A stretch of 64,000 nucleotides of DNA. Source: Pseudomonas reactans. GTDB taxonomy: Bacteria; Pseudomonadota; Gammaproteobacteria; Pseudomonadales; Pseudomonadaceae. Made by a program: the position numbers and the translations under genes. The notes beneath the pieces are model-generated. The model was not told the origin of the DNA, searched no databases, and saw only the letters and a program-made list of their open reading frames with translations. Below, piece after piece: positions 18,749 through 28,359 of this stretch (within the stretch, counting starts at the first letter, position 1; every line of letters begins with the position of its first letter). Location of the stretch: contig NZ_JACAPG010000012.1 in assembly GCF_013385825.1 (NCBI RefSeq), positions 120,298 to 184,297 of the forward strand, in the 5' to 3' direction.

Positions 18749-21028
18749 TCAGCGAATTGGCCTGACGATGGACGTGGAGCCGCCTCGGTTTGGAGAAGGC
18801 TCTTTCGGCGAGTTGCTGTCCTTGGTGACCACTCCGCTCGGTGAGTGGAGGGGGTTGCGCATGTTGATGCCTTGCATCACACCGATGATGTCACTGGCCG
18901 GCACCGCCGGGCTCAGCAGGTAACCCTGGACGAAATCACAGCCATGCTTGTGCAGCAGCTCAAACTGGGCCTGGGTTTCGACGCCTTCGGTCACCACTTG
19001 CAAATGCAGGGTGTGGGCCATGCCGATCACCGCCTGGACGATCTCGATATCCGCAGTGGACTTGGGAATATCCTGGATAAACGAGCGGTCGATCTTCAGC
19101 GTGTTGAGTGGCAAGCGCTTGAGGTAAGCAAGGGACGAGTAGCCGGTGCCGAAGTCGTCAATGGCCAGCGACACGCCCAGCGCGCGGATCTGCCGCAACA
19201 ATGCCAAGGTGCTGCTGATGTTGCCCATCAGGGCGTTTTCGGTGACTTCCAGCTCTAGGCGGTTGGCGCCGATCCCGCTGAAGCGCAACGCGTCTTCGAT
19301 TTCATCCGCCAGCTCATCGCGGGCCAGGTTCAGGGCCGAGCAGTTCACCGCCATGGTCAGGTCGGTATAACCCCGTTCCGACAACAGGCTCAGGTCATGA
19401 CAGGCTTGGCGCAGTACCCAGTGGTCCAGTTCGGCAATCAGGCCGTTGCTTTCGGCGATGCCGATAAAGCGGTCCGGGGCCAGTAAGCCGTGCTGTGGAT
19501 GTTGCCAGCGCACCAGGGCTTCCAGCCGCGTGACCTTGCCCAGTTTCATGTCGAAGATCGGTTGATAGAACAGCACCAGTTGGTTGCGGGTGCGCAGGGC
19601 GCCGCGCAGTTCCTCTTCCAGTTGCAGTTCGAGGAAGGCGCGGGTTTTCAGGTTGGAGCTGAAGAAGTTCAGGCTGTTGCGCCCGGCATCCTTGGATTGA
19701 TACAGCGCCAGGTCGGCGGTTTTCAGCAGTTCTTCGCAGGTCAGGCCATCATCGGGGAACAGGCTGATGCCGATGCTGGTGGTCATCACCATGCGCCGGC
19801 CGGCCAGTTCGATGGGTTCTTTCATCTGTTGCATGATGCGCTGGGCCAGGTGCCGGGCTTCGTCACGGTGGTGGATGCTGATCAGAATGCAGAACTCATC
19901 GCCGCCAAACCGCGCGACCACATCGGCGTGGCTGCGCACCGAGCCTTTGATGTGCCCGGCCAGCACGGTGAGCAATTGGTCGCCAGCGTCATGCCCGAGG
20001 CTGTCGTTGATGCGTTTGAAGTGGTCGATATCGAGGAAAATCACCGCCATCATGCCGTGGGAGGCGGTTTTTTCGGCGAGCTTTTCCGCAAAGATCTGGT
20101 TGAAACCGCGGCGGTTGAGCAGGCTGGTCAAGGCGTCGTAGTGGGCCACCTGTTGCAGCGAGGCGCGGGCCTGGTCCAGTTCGCTGAGCAGCGCATTGAC
20201 CCGGCGCAGGTCACGTTCCTTGTGCTGCAGCTTCTTGTCGGCCAGGGCGGCGCTGATGCTGCTACCGATTACCAGCAGCGTGATGACGGCGACCGACAGG
20301 CCCAGTTGAATCGGGTTGTTGTCCAGCGGCAGCGACAGGTCCGCCCCGGTCGGCACCATCAGGCGCATGGCGGCCATGCCGGTGAAATGCATACTCAGAA
20401 TGCCGGCACCGAGCACCAGGCTGGCGGCATATTTGAGCAACTGGTGGAACACCCCGGCGCCGTTGCGCAGGTAACTCGACAGCAGCAATGCCGCCAAGCT
20501 GGCGCCGATGGCAATGCCGATCGAGGCTATGAACAGGCGCGTTTCGAAATACACCTGGGCCTGGGAGCGCATGGCCGACATGCCGACGTAATGCATCAAG
20601 GCGATGCCGATGCCCATCCAGACCGACGCCAGCAAATACTGGTGGAAGCGCAAGTGGGGGTGACTGAGGGTTTGCATGGCAATCAACGACGCGATCAGCG
20701 CGATCAGCAAGGACGCGAACGTCATGAACAGTTCGTAATGGATAGCGATCGGGGCCTGGAAGGCCAGCATGCTGATGAAATGGGTCGACCAGATCCCGCC
20801 TGCCAGGCAACCAGCACCGAGCCAGCGCCAATGGCGCTGCGCGGTAGGGTCTTCGACATGGCCGACGCGTTCGGCCATGTCCAGCGTGCCGAAACCCGCC
20901 GCGCACGCGACCAGATAGGCGAGCAGTACCAGGAAGGGGTTATGACTGCAATTGAGTAATAAGTGCCCGCTCTCTGGAAGCTCGGTAAAAAAATGCAGAC
21001 CCAGCCATTCCATAGCATGTCCCGTCAT
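18749..21028 (-). CDS. MHYT-GGDEF-EAL membrane c-di-GMP enzyme, MucR-like
   Basis: A 759-residue inner-membrane protein with seven helices forming a MHYT sensor (motifs around THFISM 82, MHYVGM 145, MHFTGM 213; thought to sense a diatomic gas or copper). A GGDEF domain follows (GGDEF at 375-379, intact) and then an EAL domain (EAL at 503-505, with DDFGTGYSSLAYLKR and TLKIDRSFI). The order matches P. aeruginosa MucR, which promotes alginate synthesis. Both catalytic motifs look active. The inhibitory RxxD site before GGDEF is not present: the four residues read SHAD. ATG codons at 21028 and 21013 both lack a convincing ribosome binding site; the longer form is given. Confidence 0.93.
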   Translation of the reverse strand: MTGHAMEWLGLHFFTELPESGHLLLNCSHNPFLVLLAYLVACAAGFGTLDMAERVGHVEDPTAQRHWRWLGAGCLAGGIWSTHFISMLAFQAPIAIHYELFMTFASLLIALIASLIAMQTLSHPHLRFHQYLLASVWMGIGIALMHYVGMSAMRSQAQVYFETRLFIASIGIAIGASLAALLLSSYLRNGAGVFHQLLKYAASLVLGAGILSMHFTGMAAMRLMVPTGADLSLPLDNNPIQLGLSVAVITLLVIGSSISAALADKKLQHKERDLRRVNALLSELDQARASLQQVAHYDALTSLLNRRGFNQIFAEKLAEKTASHGMMAVIFLDIDHFKRINDSLGHDAGDQLLTVLAGHIKGSVRSHADVVARFGGDEFCILISIHHRDEARHLAQRIMQQMKEPIELAGRRMVMTTSIGISLFPDDGLTCEELLKTADLALYQSKDAGRNSLNFFSSNLKTRAFLELQLEEELRGALRTRNQLVLFYQPIFDMKLGKVTRLEALVRWQHPQHGLLAPDRFIGIAESNGLIAELDHWVLRQACHDLSLLSERGYTDLTMAVNCSALNLARDELADEIEDALRFSGIGANRLELEVTENALMGNISSTLALLRQIRALGVSLAIDDFGTGYSSLAYLKRLPLNTLKIDRSFIQDIPKSTADIEIVQAVIGMAHTLHLQVVTEGVETQAQFELLHKHGCDFVQGYLLSPAVPASDIIGVMQGINMRNPLHSPSGVVTKDSNSPKEPSPNRGGSTSIVRPIR

Positions 21029-21153
21029 AGAGTCACGTCACTGCCTACGGCGATGACCTATGGGGACGAGTGTAGACGTGTAGGAGAATTCGCCAAGGAG
21101 TAATGGCACTTTGCTTGTCTACGATTTTGTCATGCCACCCATAGCGTTTGATG

Positions 21154-21519
21154 CTAAGCGCTGATGGGCAGGTCAAGTTCGAACGGTGCTTCCAGCGGCG
21201 CCAGGCCAAACGCGGCGCGGGCTGCATCGCAATCGGCGTTGTGCACGCCCTCATACCAGGAGGACTCGAATTCGCGGCACACGCTGGAGCGCTGATCGTA
21301 GATCGTGCAGCGGGTGCCTTGGCCTACTTCTCCTTCAAGGCTGCAGCAGCGCGCCGGTTTCTGGTCGGTGCCGATCATCGCCACGCGGGTGGGGTTGATC
21401 TGTACCACCAGGTCATCGGGCACCGTGCCCCCCGACGAGGCGCACTCTCCCCAGAAGAAAGACACACGAAAGTGTGAACAGCAGGCACCGCAATTCAGAC
21501 ACGGACTGGCTTCGGACAT
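21154..21519 (-). CDS. YkgJ-family cysteine cluster protein
   Basis: A 121-residue protein of the YkgJ/UPF0153-like family. CLNCGACCSHFRVSF at the N-terminus is the CxxCxxCC cluster, and further cysteines follow (GECAS, ARCCSLEG, GTRCTIYDQRSSVCREFE, NADCDAAR). The set is likely to bind zinc or an Fe-S cluster. Function is unknown. An ATG at 21528 adds three residues (MTP) and is an equally possible start; the 21654 reading adds unrelated sequence. It is a single gene, divergent from the MFS gene at 21771. Confidence 0.85.
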   Translation of the reverse strand: MSEASPCLNCGACCSHFRVSFFWGECASSGGTVPDDLVVQINPTRVAMIGTDQKPARCCSLEGEVGQGTRCTIYDQRSSVCREFESSWYEGVHNADCDAARAAFGLAPLEAPFELDLPISA

Positions 21520-21770
21520 GGGCGTCATCGATAAGAAAAGTAGGAGTGGGGTGTTACGGAAGGCTCGCCATTCTATCCGGGCCATGGCCGTTGGGAAGGG
21601 GGGCACGCACTTATATTTTTGTAGGCGAAGTCCCGTGCTGCCGGGCGAAATCATGCCCTATCAGCTTTACGAATCATTACAGACAACCGGGTGCCGTCTG
21701 ACTATGTTGCAGGTACCGGGCAGGATGCATCGGGCATCGCAGCTCTCATAACAATAAAAGAGACGGACCC

Positions 21771-23117
21771 ATGCAGAACTCGACCCAAGCGGCGAATGCC
21801 TGGCGCATTCTGTTCCTGCTGTTCCTGGCCAACCTGTTCAACTTCTTCGATCGCACGATTCCGGCGATCATCATTGAGCCAATCCGCATGGAATGGCACC
21901 TGAGCGACTTCCAGCTCGGCATCATCGGTACCGCGTTCACCATCGTCTACGCCATTGCCGGCTTGCCCCTCGGGCGCCTGGCCGACACCGGTTCACGCAG
22001 CAAACTGATGGGCTGGGGCCTGTTCGCCTGGAGCGGGCTGACGGCGGTCAATGGCATGGTCGGCAGTTTCTGGACATTTTTGCTGGTGCGCATGGGCATT
22101 GGCATTGGCGAAGCCAGTTATGCGCCGGCGGCCAACTCGCTGATTGGCGACCTGTTCCCGGCGCACCGTCGCGCGCGGGCCATGGGCATTTTCATGCTGG
22201 GCCTGCCGTTGGGGCTATTGCTGGCGTTCTTCACCATCGGCTGGATGGTCAAGGCGTTCGACAGTTGGCGCGCGCCGTTCTTTATCGCGGCGGTACCGGG
22301 GATGATCCTGGCGGTGTTCATGTTCTATATCAAGGAGCCCAAGCGCGGCGCCGCCGAAACCGTGCAAGTCTCCCAGGAGCGCGTCGACCGCCCGATCCGC
22401 CGCGTGCTGGCGGTGCCGACTTTCCTGTGGCTGGTGCTGGCCGGGCTGTGCTTCAACTTTGCGACTTATGCCTGCAACTCGTTCCTGGTGCCGATGCTGC
22501 AGCGTTATTTCCTGATGCCGTTGCAGGAAGCCGCCGTTGCCACGGGTGTGATCGTCGGGTTGACCGGCCTGGTAGGCCTGACGCTAGGCGGCTGGGTCGC
22601 CGACAAGATTCATCAGCGCGTTGCCAATGGTCGCCTGTTGTTCGCCGCGTTCAGCCTGATTATCTCCACCGTGACCACCGCCTGGGCGTTGCACGCCGGG
22701 CGCATCGAGATTGGCGTGTTCGTGGCGCTGTTCAGCGTGGGTTGGTTGTTTGCCTATAACTTCTACACCTGCGTGTATACGGCGATTCAGGACGTGGTCG
22801 AGCCGCGCCTGCGGGCCACGGCCATGGCGCTGTTTTTTGCCGGGCTGTATTTGCTGGGCGGTGGGATGGGGCCGATCGTGGTGGGCGGGCTTTCCGATCA
22901 TTTCGCGCACTCGGCGATGTATGCGGCGGGGGCGGAACAGATGACCGAAGCTTATAAAGCGGTGGGGTTGCATGACGCCATGTACCTGATCCCGGTGGCG
23001 CTGTTCTTGACCATGTTGTTTCTGTTCCAGGCGTCGCGCAGCTTTGTGCGGGATGCCAAGAAGATGAAGGAGGGGTTGAGTGCAGTGGAGGTGCCGGCTG
23101 CGGCGGCGATAGCTTGA
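21771..23117 (+). CDS. MFS transporter, spinster-like
   Basis: A 448-residue 12-helix major facilitator. The first helix (ILFLLFLANLFNFFDRTIPAIIIEPI) and the loop GRLADTGSRSKLMGWGLFAWS are characteristic of the spinster-type branch, and a GEASYAPAANSLIGDLFPAHRRARA segment follows in helix 4-5. The substrate cannot be deduced; bacterial members are annotated as general drug, sugar or lipid transporters. It stands alone with no regulator gene adjacent. Confidence 0.85.
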   Translation: MQNSTQAANAWRILFLLFLANLFNFFDRTIPAIIIEPIRMEWHLSDFQLGIIGTAFTIVYAIAGLPLGRLADTGSRSKLMGWGLFAWSGLTAVNGMVGSFWTFLLVRMGIGIGEASYAPAANSLIGDLFPAHRRARAMGIFMLGLPLGLLLAFFTIGWMVKAFDSWRAPFFIAAVPGMILAVFMFYIKEPKRGAAETVQVSQERVDRPIRRVLAVPTFLWLVLAGLCFNFATYACNSFLVPMLQRYFLMPLQEAAVATGVIVGLTGLVGLTLGGWVADKIHQRVANGRLLFAAFSLIISTVTTAWALHAGRIEIGVFVALFSVGWLFAYNFYTCVYTAIQDVVEPRLRATAMALFFAGLYLLGGGMGPIVVGGLSDHFAHSAMYAAGAEQMTEAYKAVGLHDAMYLIPVALFLTMLFLFQASRSFVRDAKKMKEGLSAVEVPAAAAIA

Positions 23118-23130
23118 AACCGAGGTGACG

Positions 23131-23198
23131 CCATCGCCGGCAAGCCGGCTCCTACAAGAGATTGTGTATACCTGTAGGAGCCGGCTTGCCGGCGATGG
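23131..23198. repeat. REP-like inverted pair, arms in the opposite order
   Basis: The same 26-base arms as elsewhere, but here CCATCGCCGG...CCTACA comes first and TGTAGGAGCC...CGATGG second, separated by about 16 bases. All other pairs in the window have the reverse order. It lies between the convergent MFS and rapA genes. Confidence 0.92.
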
Positions 23199-23216
23199 GG
23201 CCTTTGATGACGGCGA

Positions 23217-26063
23217 TTAGCCCGCGACCAACACCCGAATCGCTTCCAGTCGCAGCGCCGCCTTATCCAGCATGGCCAAGCCTTGCTCACGTTGGGTGCG
23301 CAGGGCGACCAGCTCACTGTCACGCACGGTCGGGTTGACCGCTTGCAACGCGGTCAGGCGCGCCAGTTCTTCGTCGGTGTCCGCCGCCAGGCGACGCTTG
23401 GCCTCGGCCACGCGCTCGGCATGTTGCGGGGTGATCTTCTCTTCACCGGCGTTGATCCGTGGCGTCAGCTGGTCGCGCTGGGCCTGGATGAACTTGTTGG
23501 CGCTGGCCCTCGGCACGCTTTCCAACTGGTCGTTGAGGGTCACGAATGACACGCGGCTCGACAGGTCGTTGCCATTGGCATCCAGCAAGCAGCGCAGGGC
23601 GGCCGGTGGCAGGTAGCGGCCCAGTTGCAGCGAGCGCGGGGCAACCACTTCACTCACGTACAGCAGTTCCAGCAACACGGTGCCCGGCTTGAGCGCCTTG
23701 TTCTTGATCAGCGCCACGGCGGTGTTGCCCATGGAGCCGGACAGCACCAGGTCCATGCCGCCCTGCACCATCGGGTGTTCCCAGGTGATGAACTGCATGT
23801 CTTCGCGCGACAGCGCCTGGTTGCGGTCGTAGGTGATGGTCACACCTTCGTCGTCACCCAGGGGGAAGCTGGCGTCGAGCATTTTTTCGCTGGGCTTGAG
23901 GATCAGCGCGTTTTCCGAGTGGTCTTCGCTGTCGATGCCAAAGGCGTCGAACAGGGTTTCCATGTAGATCGGCAGGGCGAACTGGTCGTCTTGCTCCAGG
24001 ATGTCCTCGACCAGCGCATCGCCTTCGCCGGCGCCGCCGGAGTTGAGTTCCAGCAGGCGGTCGCGACCGGTGTGCAGCTCTTCTTCCAGACGCTCGCGCT
24101 CGGCACGGGCCTCGTCGATCAGGGCTTGCCACTCGCCGTCGTCAGCATTTTCCAGTAGCGGCAGCAGGCGTGGGCCGAACTGATGCTGCAAGGCGTTGCC
24201 GGTCGGGCAGGTGTTGAGGAAGGCGTTCAGCGCTTCGTGGTACCACTGGAACAGGCGCTCTTGCGGGCTGGTTTCCAGGTACGGCACGTGCAACTCGATC
24301 ACGTGTTTCTGGCCGATCCGGTCCAGACGGCCGATGCGCTGTTCCAGCAAATCGGGGTGGGACGGCAGATCGAACAGCACCAAGTGGTGGGAGAACTGGA
24401 AGTTGCGGCCTTCACTGCCGATTTCCGAGCAGATCAGCACTTGGGCGCCGAATTCTTCATCGGCAAAGTAGGCAGCGGCGCGGTCACGTTCGAGGATGTT
24501 CATGCCCTCGTGGAACACCGTGGCCGGGATACCGGAGCGCACGCGCAGGGCGTCTTCCAGGTCCATGGCGGTTTCGGCGTGGGCGCAGATCACCAGGACC
24601 TTGGTGCGCTTGAGCATTTTCAGCTGGTCGATCAGCCACTCAACGCGCGGGTCGAAGCGCCACCAGCGGTTTTCTTCTTCAATGTCCGGCTGCGACTGGA
24701 AGCTGACTTCCGGGTACAGCTCGGCGTGCTCGCCCAGCGGCAACTCCAGGTATTCGTCCGGGTTCGGCAGCGGGTAAGCGTGCAGCTTGCGCTCGGGGAA
24801 ACCTTGCACGGCGGCGCGGGTGTTGCGGAACAGCACGCGGCCAGTGCCGTGACGGTCGAGCAGCTCGCGCACCAGGCGTGCGCTGGCTTCGGTGTCGCCA
24901 TCGTTGACGGCGGTCAGCAGGGCTTCACCTTCGTTGCCGAGGAAACCCTGGATGGTCTTATGTGCGGCAGGGGAGAGACGCCCCTTGTCCAGCAGCTCCT
25001 GCACGGCTTCGGCGACCGGGCGATAGTTCTCGCTTTCGGAGCGGAAGGCTTGCAGGTCGTGGAAACGGTTTGGGTCGAGCAGGCGCAGGCGTGCGAAGTG
25101 GCTGTCCTGGCCCAATTGCTCGGGGGTGGCGGTCAGCAGCAGTACGCCAGGAATCACTTCGGCCAGTTGTTCGACCAGTGCGTATTCCGGGCTGGCTTTT
25201 TCTTCGTGCCAGACCAAGTGGTGAGCTTCGTCGACCACCAAGAGGTCCCAGCCAGCGGCGAACAGCGCGTCCTGGGCCTTCTCGTCGTCCACCAGCCACT
25301 CCAGGGCCACCAGCGCAAGCTGGGTGTCTTCGAACGGGTTGGTGGCATCGCTTTCGATAAAGCGTTCTTCGTCGAACAGCGCCACCTGCAGGTTGAAGCG
25401 GCGGCGCATTTCCACCAGCCATTGGTGCTGCAGGTTTTCCGGCACCAGGATCAGCACGCGGTTGGCGCGGCCCGACAGCAGTTGGCGATGGATCACCAGA
25501 CCGGCTTCGATGGTTTTACCCAGGCCCACTTCGTCGGCCAGCAAGACCCGTGGCGCGATACGGTCAGCGACTTCACGGGCAATGTGCAACTGGTGAGCAA
25601 TAGGTTGCGCACGCACGCCGCCCAGGCCCCACAGCGAGGACTGCAATTGGCGGCTGGTGTGTTCCAGCGTGTGGTAGCGCAGCGAGAACCAGGCCAGCGG
25701 GTCGATCTGCCCGGCGAACAGGCGGTCGCTGGCCAGGCGGAACTGGATGAAATTGGACAGTTGGGTTTCCGGCAGGGTGACCTGCTCGTTCTGCCCATTG
25801 AGGCCGTGGTACACCAGCAGGCCATCGACGTCGTCGACTTCCTGTACGGTCATTTTCCAGCCTTCGAAGTGGGTGATGCTGTCACCCGGCGAAAACCTCA
25901 CGCGAGTGAGGGGCGCATTCCGTAGCGCATACTGGCGGGTGTCGCCAGTGGCCGGATAGAGCACGGTCAACAAGCGCCCGTCCTGTGCCAGAACGGTGCC
26001 TAACCCCAGCTCTGCTTCGCTGTCACTAATCCAGCGTTGCCCCGGTTGATACTGCTGCGCCAT
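23217..26063 (-). CDS. rapA: RNA polymerase-associated ATPase RapA (HepA)
   Basis: A 948-residue Swi2/Snf2-type ATPase that recycles RNA polymerase after transcription, close to the usual 968 of E. coli. The N-terminal Tudor-like domains ([24 protein letters not shown]...) are followed by the helicase core: Walker A DEVGLGKT (177-184), DEAH at 278-281, and the second helicase half ending in [16 protein letters not shown]. The C-terminal RapA-specific region continues to the end. It is a single gene with a REP-like pair downstream. Confidence 0.96.
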   Translation of the reverse strand: MAQQYQPGQRWISDSEAELGLGTVLAQDGRLLTVLYPATGDTRQYALRNAPLTRVRFSPGDSITHFEGWKMTVQEVDDVDGLLVYHGLNGQNEQVTLPETQLSNFIQFRLASDRLFAGQIDPLAWFSLRYHTLEHTSRQLQSSLWGLGGVRAQPIAHQLHIAREVADRIAPRVLLADEVGLGKTIEAGLVIHRQLLSGRANRVLILVPENLQHQWLVEMRRRFNLQVALFDEERFIESDATNPFEDTQLALVALEWLVDDEKAQDALFAAGWDLLVVDEAHHLVWHEEKASPEYALVEQLAEVIPGVLLLTATPEQLGQDSHFARLRLLDPNRFHDLQAFRSESENYRPVAEAVQELLDKGRLSPAAHKTIQGFLGNEGEALLTAVNDGDTEASARLVRELLDRHGTGRVLFRNTRAAVQGFPERKLHAYPLPNPDEYLELPLGEHAELYPEVSFQSQPDIEEENRWWRFDPRVEWLIDQLKMLKRTKVLVICAHAETAMDLEDALRVRSGIPATVFHEGMNILERDRAAAYFADEEFGAQVLICSEIGSEGRNFQFSHHLVLFDLPSHPDLLEQRIGRLDRIGQKHVIELHVPYLETSPQERLFQWYHEALNAFLNTCPTGNALQHQFGPRLLPLLENADDGEWQALIDEARAERERLEEELHTGRDRLLELNSGGAGEGDALVEDILEQDDQFALPIYMETLFDAFGIDSEDHSENALILKPSEKMLDASFPLGDDEGVTITYDRNQALSREDMQFITWEHPMVQGGMDLVLSGSMGNTAVALIKNKALKPGTVLLELLYVSEVVAPRSLQLGRYLPPAALRCLLDANGNDLSSRVSFVTLNDQLESVPRASANKFIQAQRDQLTPRINAGEEKITPQHAERVAEAKRRLAADTDEELARLTALQAVNPTVRDSELVALRTQREQGLAMLDKAALRLEAIRVLVAG

Positions 26064-26282
26064 GCTGCCTGACTCCCGCCGTGAAAAAGCCGACTATCTT
26101 AACGGAACAAGCCCCCACGCCCAAGGACTCTGACAAAAACTACTCCGTTTGCGCTGGAAGCCGGAAGCCGAATCGACGGGTGGCGGGCACTTGGGAGTGT
26201 CGACTGGGTCACAGGTTGGCAACCCTGTGCTCAAGTCGCCCTGTCACCCGCCGACAGCCTGTTGATCAGGAGAATAATCACT

Positions 26283-26624
26283 ATGCTGCCACCCATGCTG
26301 CCCGTCAGCGTTGTGCCGGTGACGTCACAACTCGATCCGGTGCGACAGAAGCCGGATATCCCGCCCGTGGTGCCAGTTCAGCCGGGCTCCAACGAGAGCA
26401 CCATCGACCTGAAAAAAGGCGACGCCGAGACGTCGGCCTTTTTGCTGCGCGAAGAACAGCGCCGCCAGCAGGAGCAACAGAAACGCCGGCGTGAAGCCGA
26501 TGAAGACCCGGAGCAGCACCTGGCCATTCCGGGCGACATACTCAACGCCGACAACACCGTGCCGGTGGTGCCGCTGGTCGAAGATGCCCCGCGCCAGGGC
26601 TTGTGGGTGGACGTCGAGGTTTAG
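26283..26624 (+). CDS. Small proline- and charge-rich protein of unknown function
   Basis: A 113-residue hydrophilic protein. The ATG at 26283 is selected because AGGAG (26268-26272) lies ten bases before it; a more upstream codon in the same frame lacks this. The N-terminal half is rich in Pro and Val (MLPPMLPVSVVPVTSQ), the middle in Arg, Gln and Glu (REEQRRQQEQQKRRREADED), and the C-terminal half again in Pro and Val. No signal peptide or domain is recognised. Its stop codon overlaps that of the convergent aminotransferase gene by three bases, so both transcripts must end within the partner gene. Confidence 0.72.
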   Translation: MLPPMLPVSVVPVTSQLDPVRQKPDIPPVVPVQPGSNESTIDLKKGDAETSAFLLREEQRRQQEQQKRRREADEDPEQHLAIPGDILNADNTVPVVPLVEDAPRQGLWVDVEV

Positions 26625-27802
26625 TCGCGCAACGCGCGCAGGGCGGCGATCAGCAACTCGATATCCTGTTCGGTATTGAGTGGGCTGACCGAGATCCGCG
26701 CCACGCTTTCCAGGCCCCGTGCCTGCATATCCAATGGCGTGTAGGCCACGCCGTTGGCGCCGATATTGATGCGTTTCAGGCTCAGGCGCCGCTTCAGTTC
26801 GAATGCATCCCAGCCTGCCAGGTTGAAGGCGATCAAGCCTGATTGCCGCGAGCCCAGGTCATGCAGGGTAATGCCCGCCATCCCACGCAGTTCGTCGCGG
26901 ATTCGCCCGGCGGTTTGCGACACCCTTTCCCAGACGCGCTCGATGCCCAGGCGATTCATCTCCTGTAGCGCATTGCCTAGGCCTGCGAGCAAGGCGAAAG
27001 AGGCCTCGCTGGTCTCAAAGCGCCGAGCGTCATTGCGCAGGTCAAAACCCTGGGCGGTCCATGGTGCTGAAAACACGTCGCGCTGGGCCGGGTTCAAGCG
27101 CTCAAGAAAGTCCGGTCGCACATAGAGCAGCGCGGTGCCCCGTGGACCGCGTAGATGCTTGCGTCCAGCTGACTTGAGCACATCGCACTGCAACGCTTGC
27201 ACGTCCACGGGCACCTGGCCGACGGCTTGGCCGGCGTCGATGAAGTAGGGGATGGCGTGCCGCCTGGCCACGTCGCCAATGGCGTGGGCAGGGTTGATCA
27301 GCCCGCCATTGGCCGGGAGCCAAGTGAGGTCGATCAGTTTGACCCGTGCATCGATCATCGACTCCAGCGCCAGCGGACAGACGGCGCCGGTTTCGTCGCA
27401 GGGGATAATTTCTACCCGTGCACCGGCGTGCACTGCCAGCTCCATGCTGGCCAGGTTGCCGCCCCATTCGTGGCGGCCCACCAGAATGCGATCGCCCGGT
27501 TGCCAAGGCGCCAAGGCCTGGAACGCCAGGCTCCAGGCCGTCGAGCCGCTGCTGGCAAAGGCAATCGAGGCAGCGGGGGCATTGAGCAGTTGCGCGGCGG
27601 CACGGCGGGCTTTTTCCACCAGCACCGCGCCATGTTCGCCGGCTTCCATCGGGCCGTCGCGAGCTTCGCGTTGCAGTTGCTCGATGATTGCGTCGAGGGT
27701 CGCCTGGCTGGGCAGGGATGCGCCGGCAGAGTTGAAGTGCACGATGCCGGATTGGCAGCCCGGCGTGTCGTCCCGCAGTTGCTGGACTTCGAGCGGGCTC
27801 AC
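26621..27802 (-). CDS. Class V aminotransferase-fold PLP protein
   Basis: A 393-residue fold-type I PLP enzyme of the class V (isopenicillin N epimerase / cysteine desulfurase-like) group. The PLP lysine is Lys215 in SAGRKHLRGPRG, and Asp189 in FIDAGQ contacts the pyridine nitrogen. SSGSTAW near residue 84 supports the cofactor phosphate. No catalytic Cys loop for desulfurase activity is evident. The reaction is unknown. It overlaps the upstream ridA-type gene by four bases; RidA removes reactive enamines and imines made by PLP enzymes, so the two are likely to work together. A LysR gene lies upstream on the same strand. Confidence 0.82.
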   Translation of the reverse strand: MSPLEVQQLRDDTPGCQSGIVHFNSAGASLPSQATLDAIIEQLQREARDGPMEAGEHGAVLVEKARRAAAQLLNAPAASIAFASSGSTAWSLAFQALAPWQPGDRILVGRHEWGGNLASMELAVHAGARVEIIPCDETGAVCPLALESMIDARVKLIDLTWLPANGGLINPAHAIGDVARRHAIPYFIDAGQAVGQVPVDVQALQCDVLKSAGRKHLRGPRGTALLYVRPDFLERLNPAQRDVFSAPWTAQGFDLRNDARRFETSEASFALLAGLGNALQEMNRLGIERVWERVSQTAGRIRDELRGMAGITLHDLGSRQSGLIAFNLAGWDAFELKRRLSLKRINIGANGVAYTPLDMQARGLESVARISVSPLNTEQDIELLIAALRALRD

Positions 27803-28269
27803 GGGCGTAACTCGAAAATGGCATCCACCTCCACGGCCACGCCGGCCGGCAGGCTGGAGACGCCCACGGCGGTGCGCACATGTCGGCCTTGTTCGCCAAG
27901 GGCGTTGACAAGCAGGTTGGAAGCGCCATTGGCGACCACGCTTTGTTGCTTGAAATCGGCGCTGCTGGCGATGAACACACCCAGGCGCACGGTGCGCACC
28001 AGGCGCGACAGGTCATCACTCAAGGCATTGCTCAATTGCCCCAGCAGGCCCAACGCCGCCAATTGCGCCGCCTGTGCGCCTTCCTCATCGCTGAGGGATT
28101 CTCCCAGGCGACCGATGTAGGCGGGGTTACCGTCGACCAGGGGAATTTGTCCCGAAACGAAGAGGTGGTTTTGGCTGATGACGTGGTTGATGTAGTTGGC
28201 AATGGGCTGGCTGGGGGTAGGCAGCGTGAGGCCAAGGGCTTGAACGCGCTGGCGGATGGAGTCGCTCAT
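27799..28269 (-). CDS. RidA-family enamine/imine deaminase
   Basis: A 156-residue protein of the Rid (YjgF/YER057c/UK114) family, which hydrolyses reactive enamines and imines. NHLFVSGQIPLVDG and HVRTAVGVSSLPAGVAVEVDAIFEL are the family's central and C-terminal motifs; the Arg in HVRTAVG is the substrate-carboxylate residue in active Rid proteins. The ATG at 28269 gives the usual N-terminus (MSDSIRQRVQALGL). It is coupled to the aminotransferase gene by a four-base overlap, so its probable job is to clear intermediates of that enzyme. Confidence 0.88.
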   Translation of the reverse strand: MSDSIRQRVQALGLTLPTPSQPIANYINHVISQNHLFVSGQIPLVDGNPAYIGRLGESLSDEEGAQAAQLAALGLLGQLSNALSDDLSRLVRTVRLGVFIASSADFKQQSVVANGASNLLVNALGEQGRHVRTAVGVSSLPAGVAVEVDAIFELRP

Positions 28270-28359
28270 GGTGAATCCTCTGGGTTCAGGAGGTTTCAGC
28301 ATGTTGTTTGCACCGAGGGGCGGCAAACGGATAGATCTCACGCGACGTATCGAAATAAC

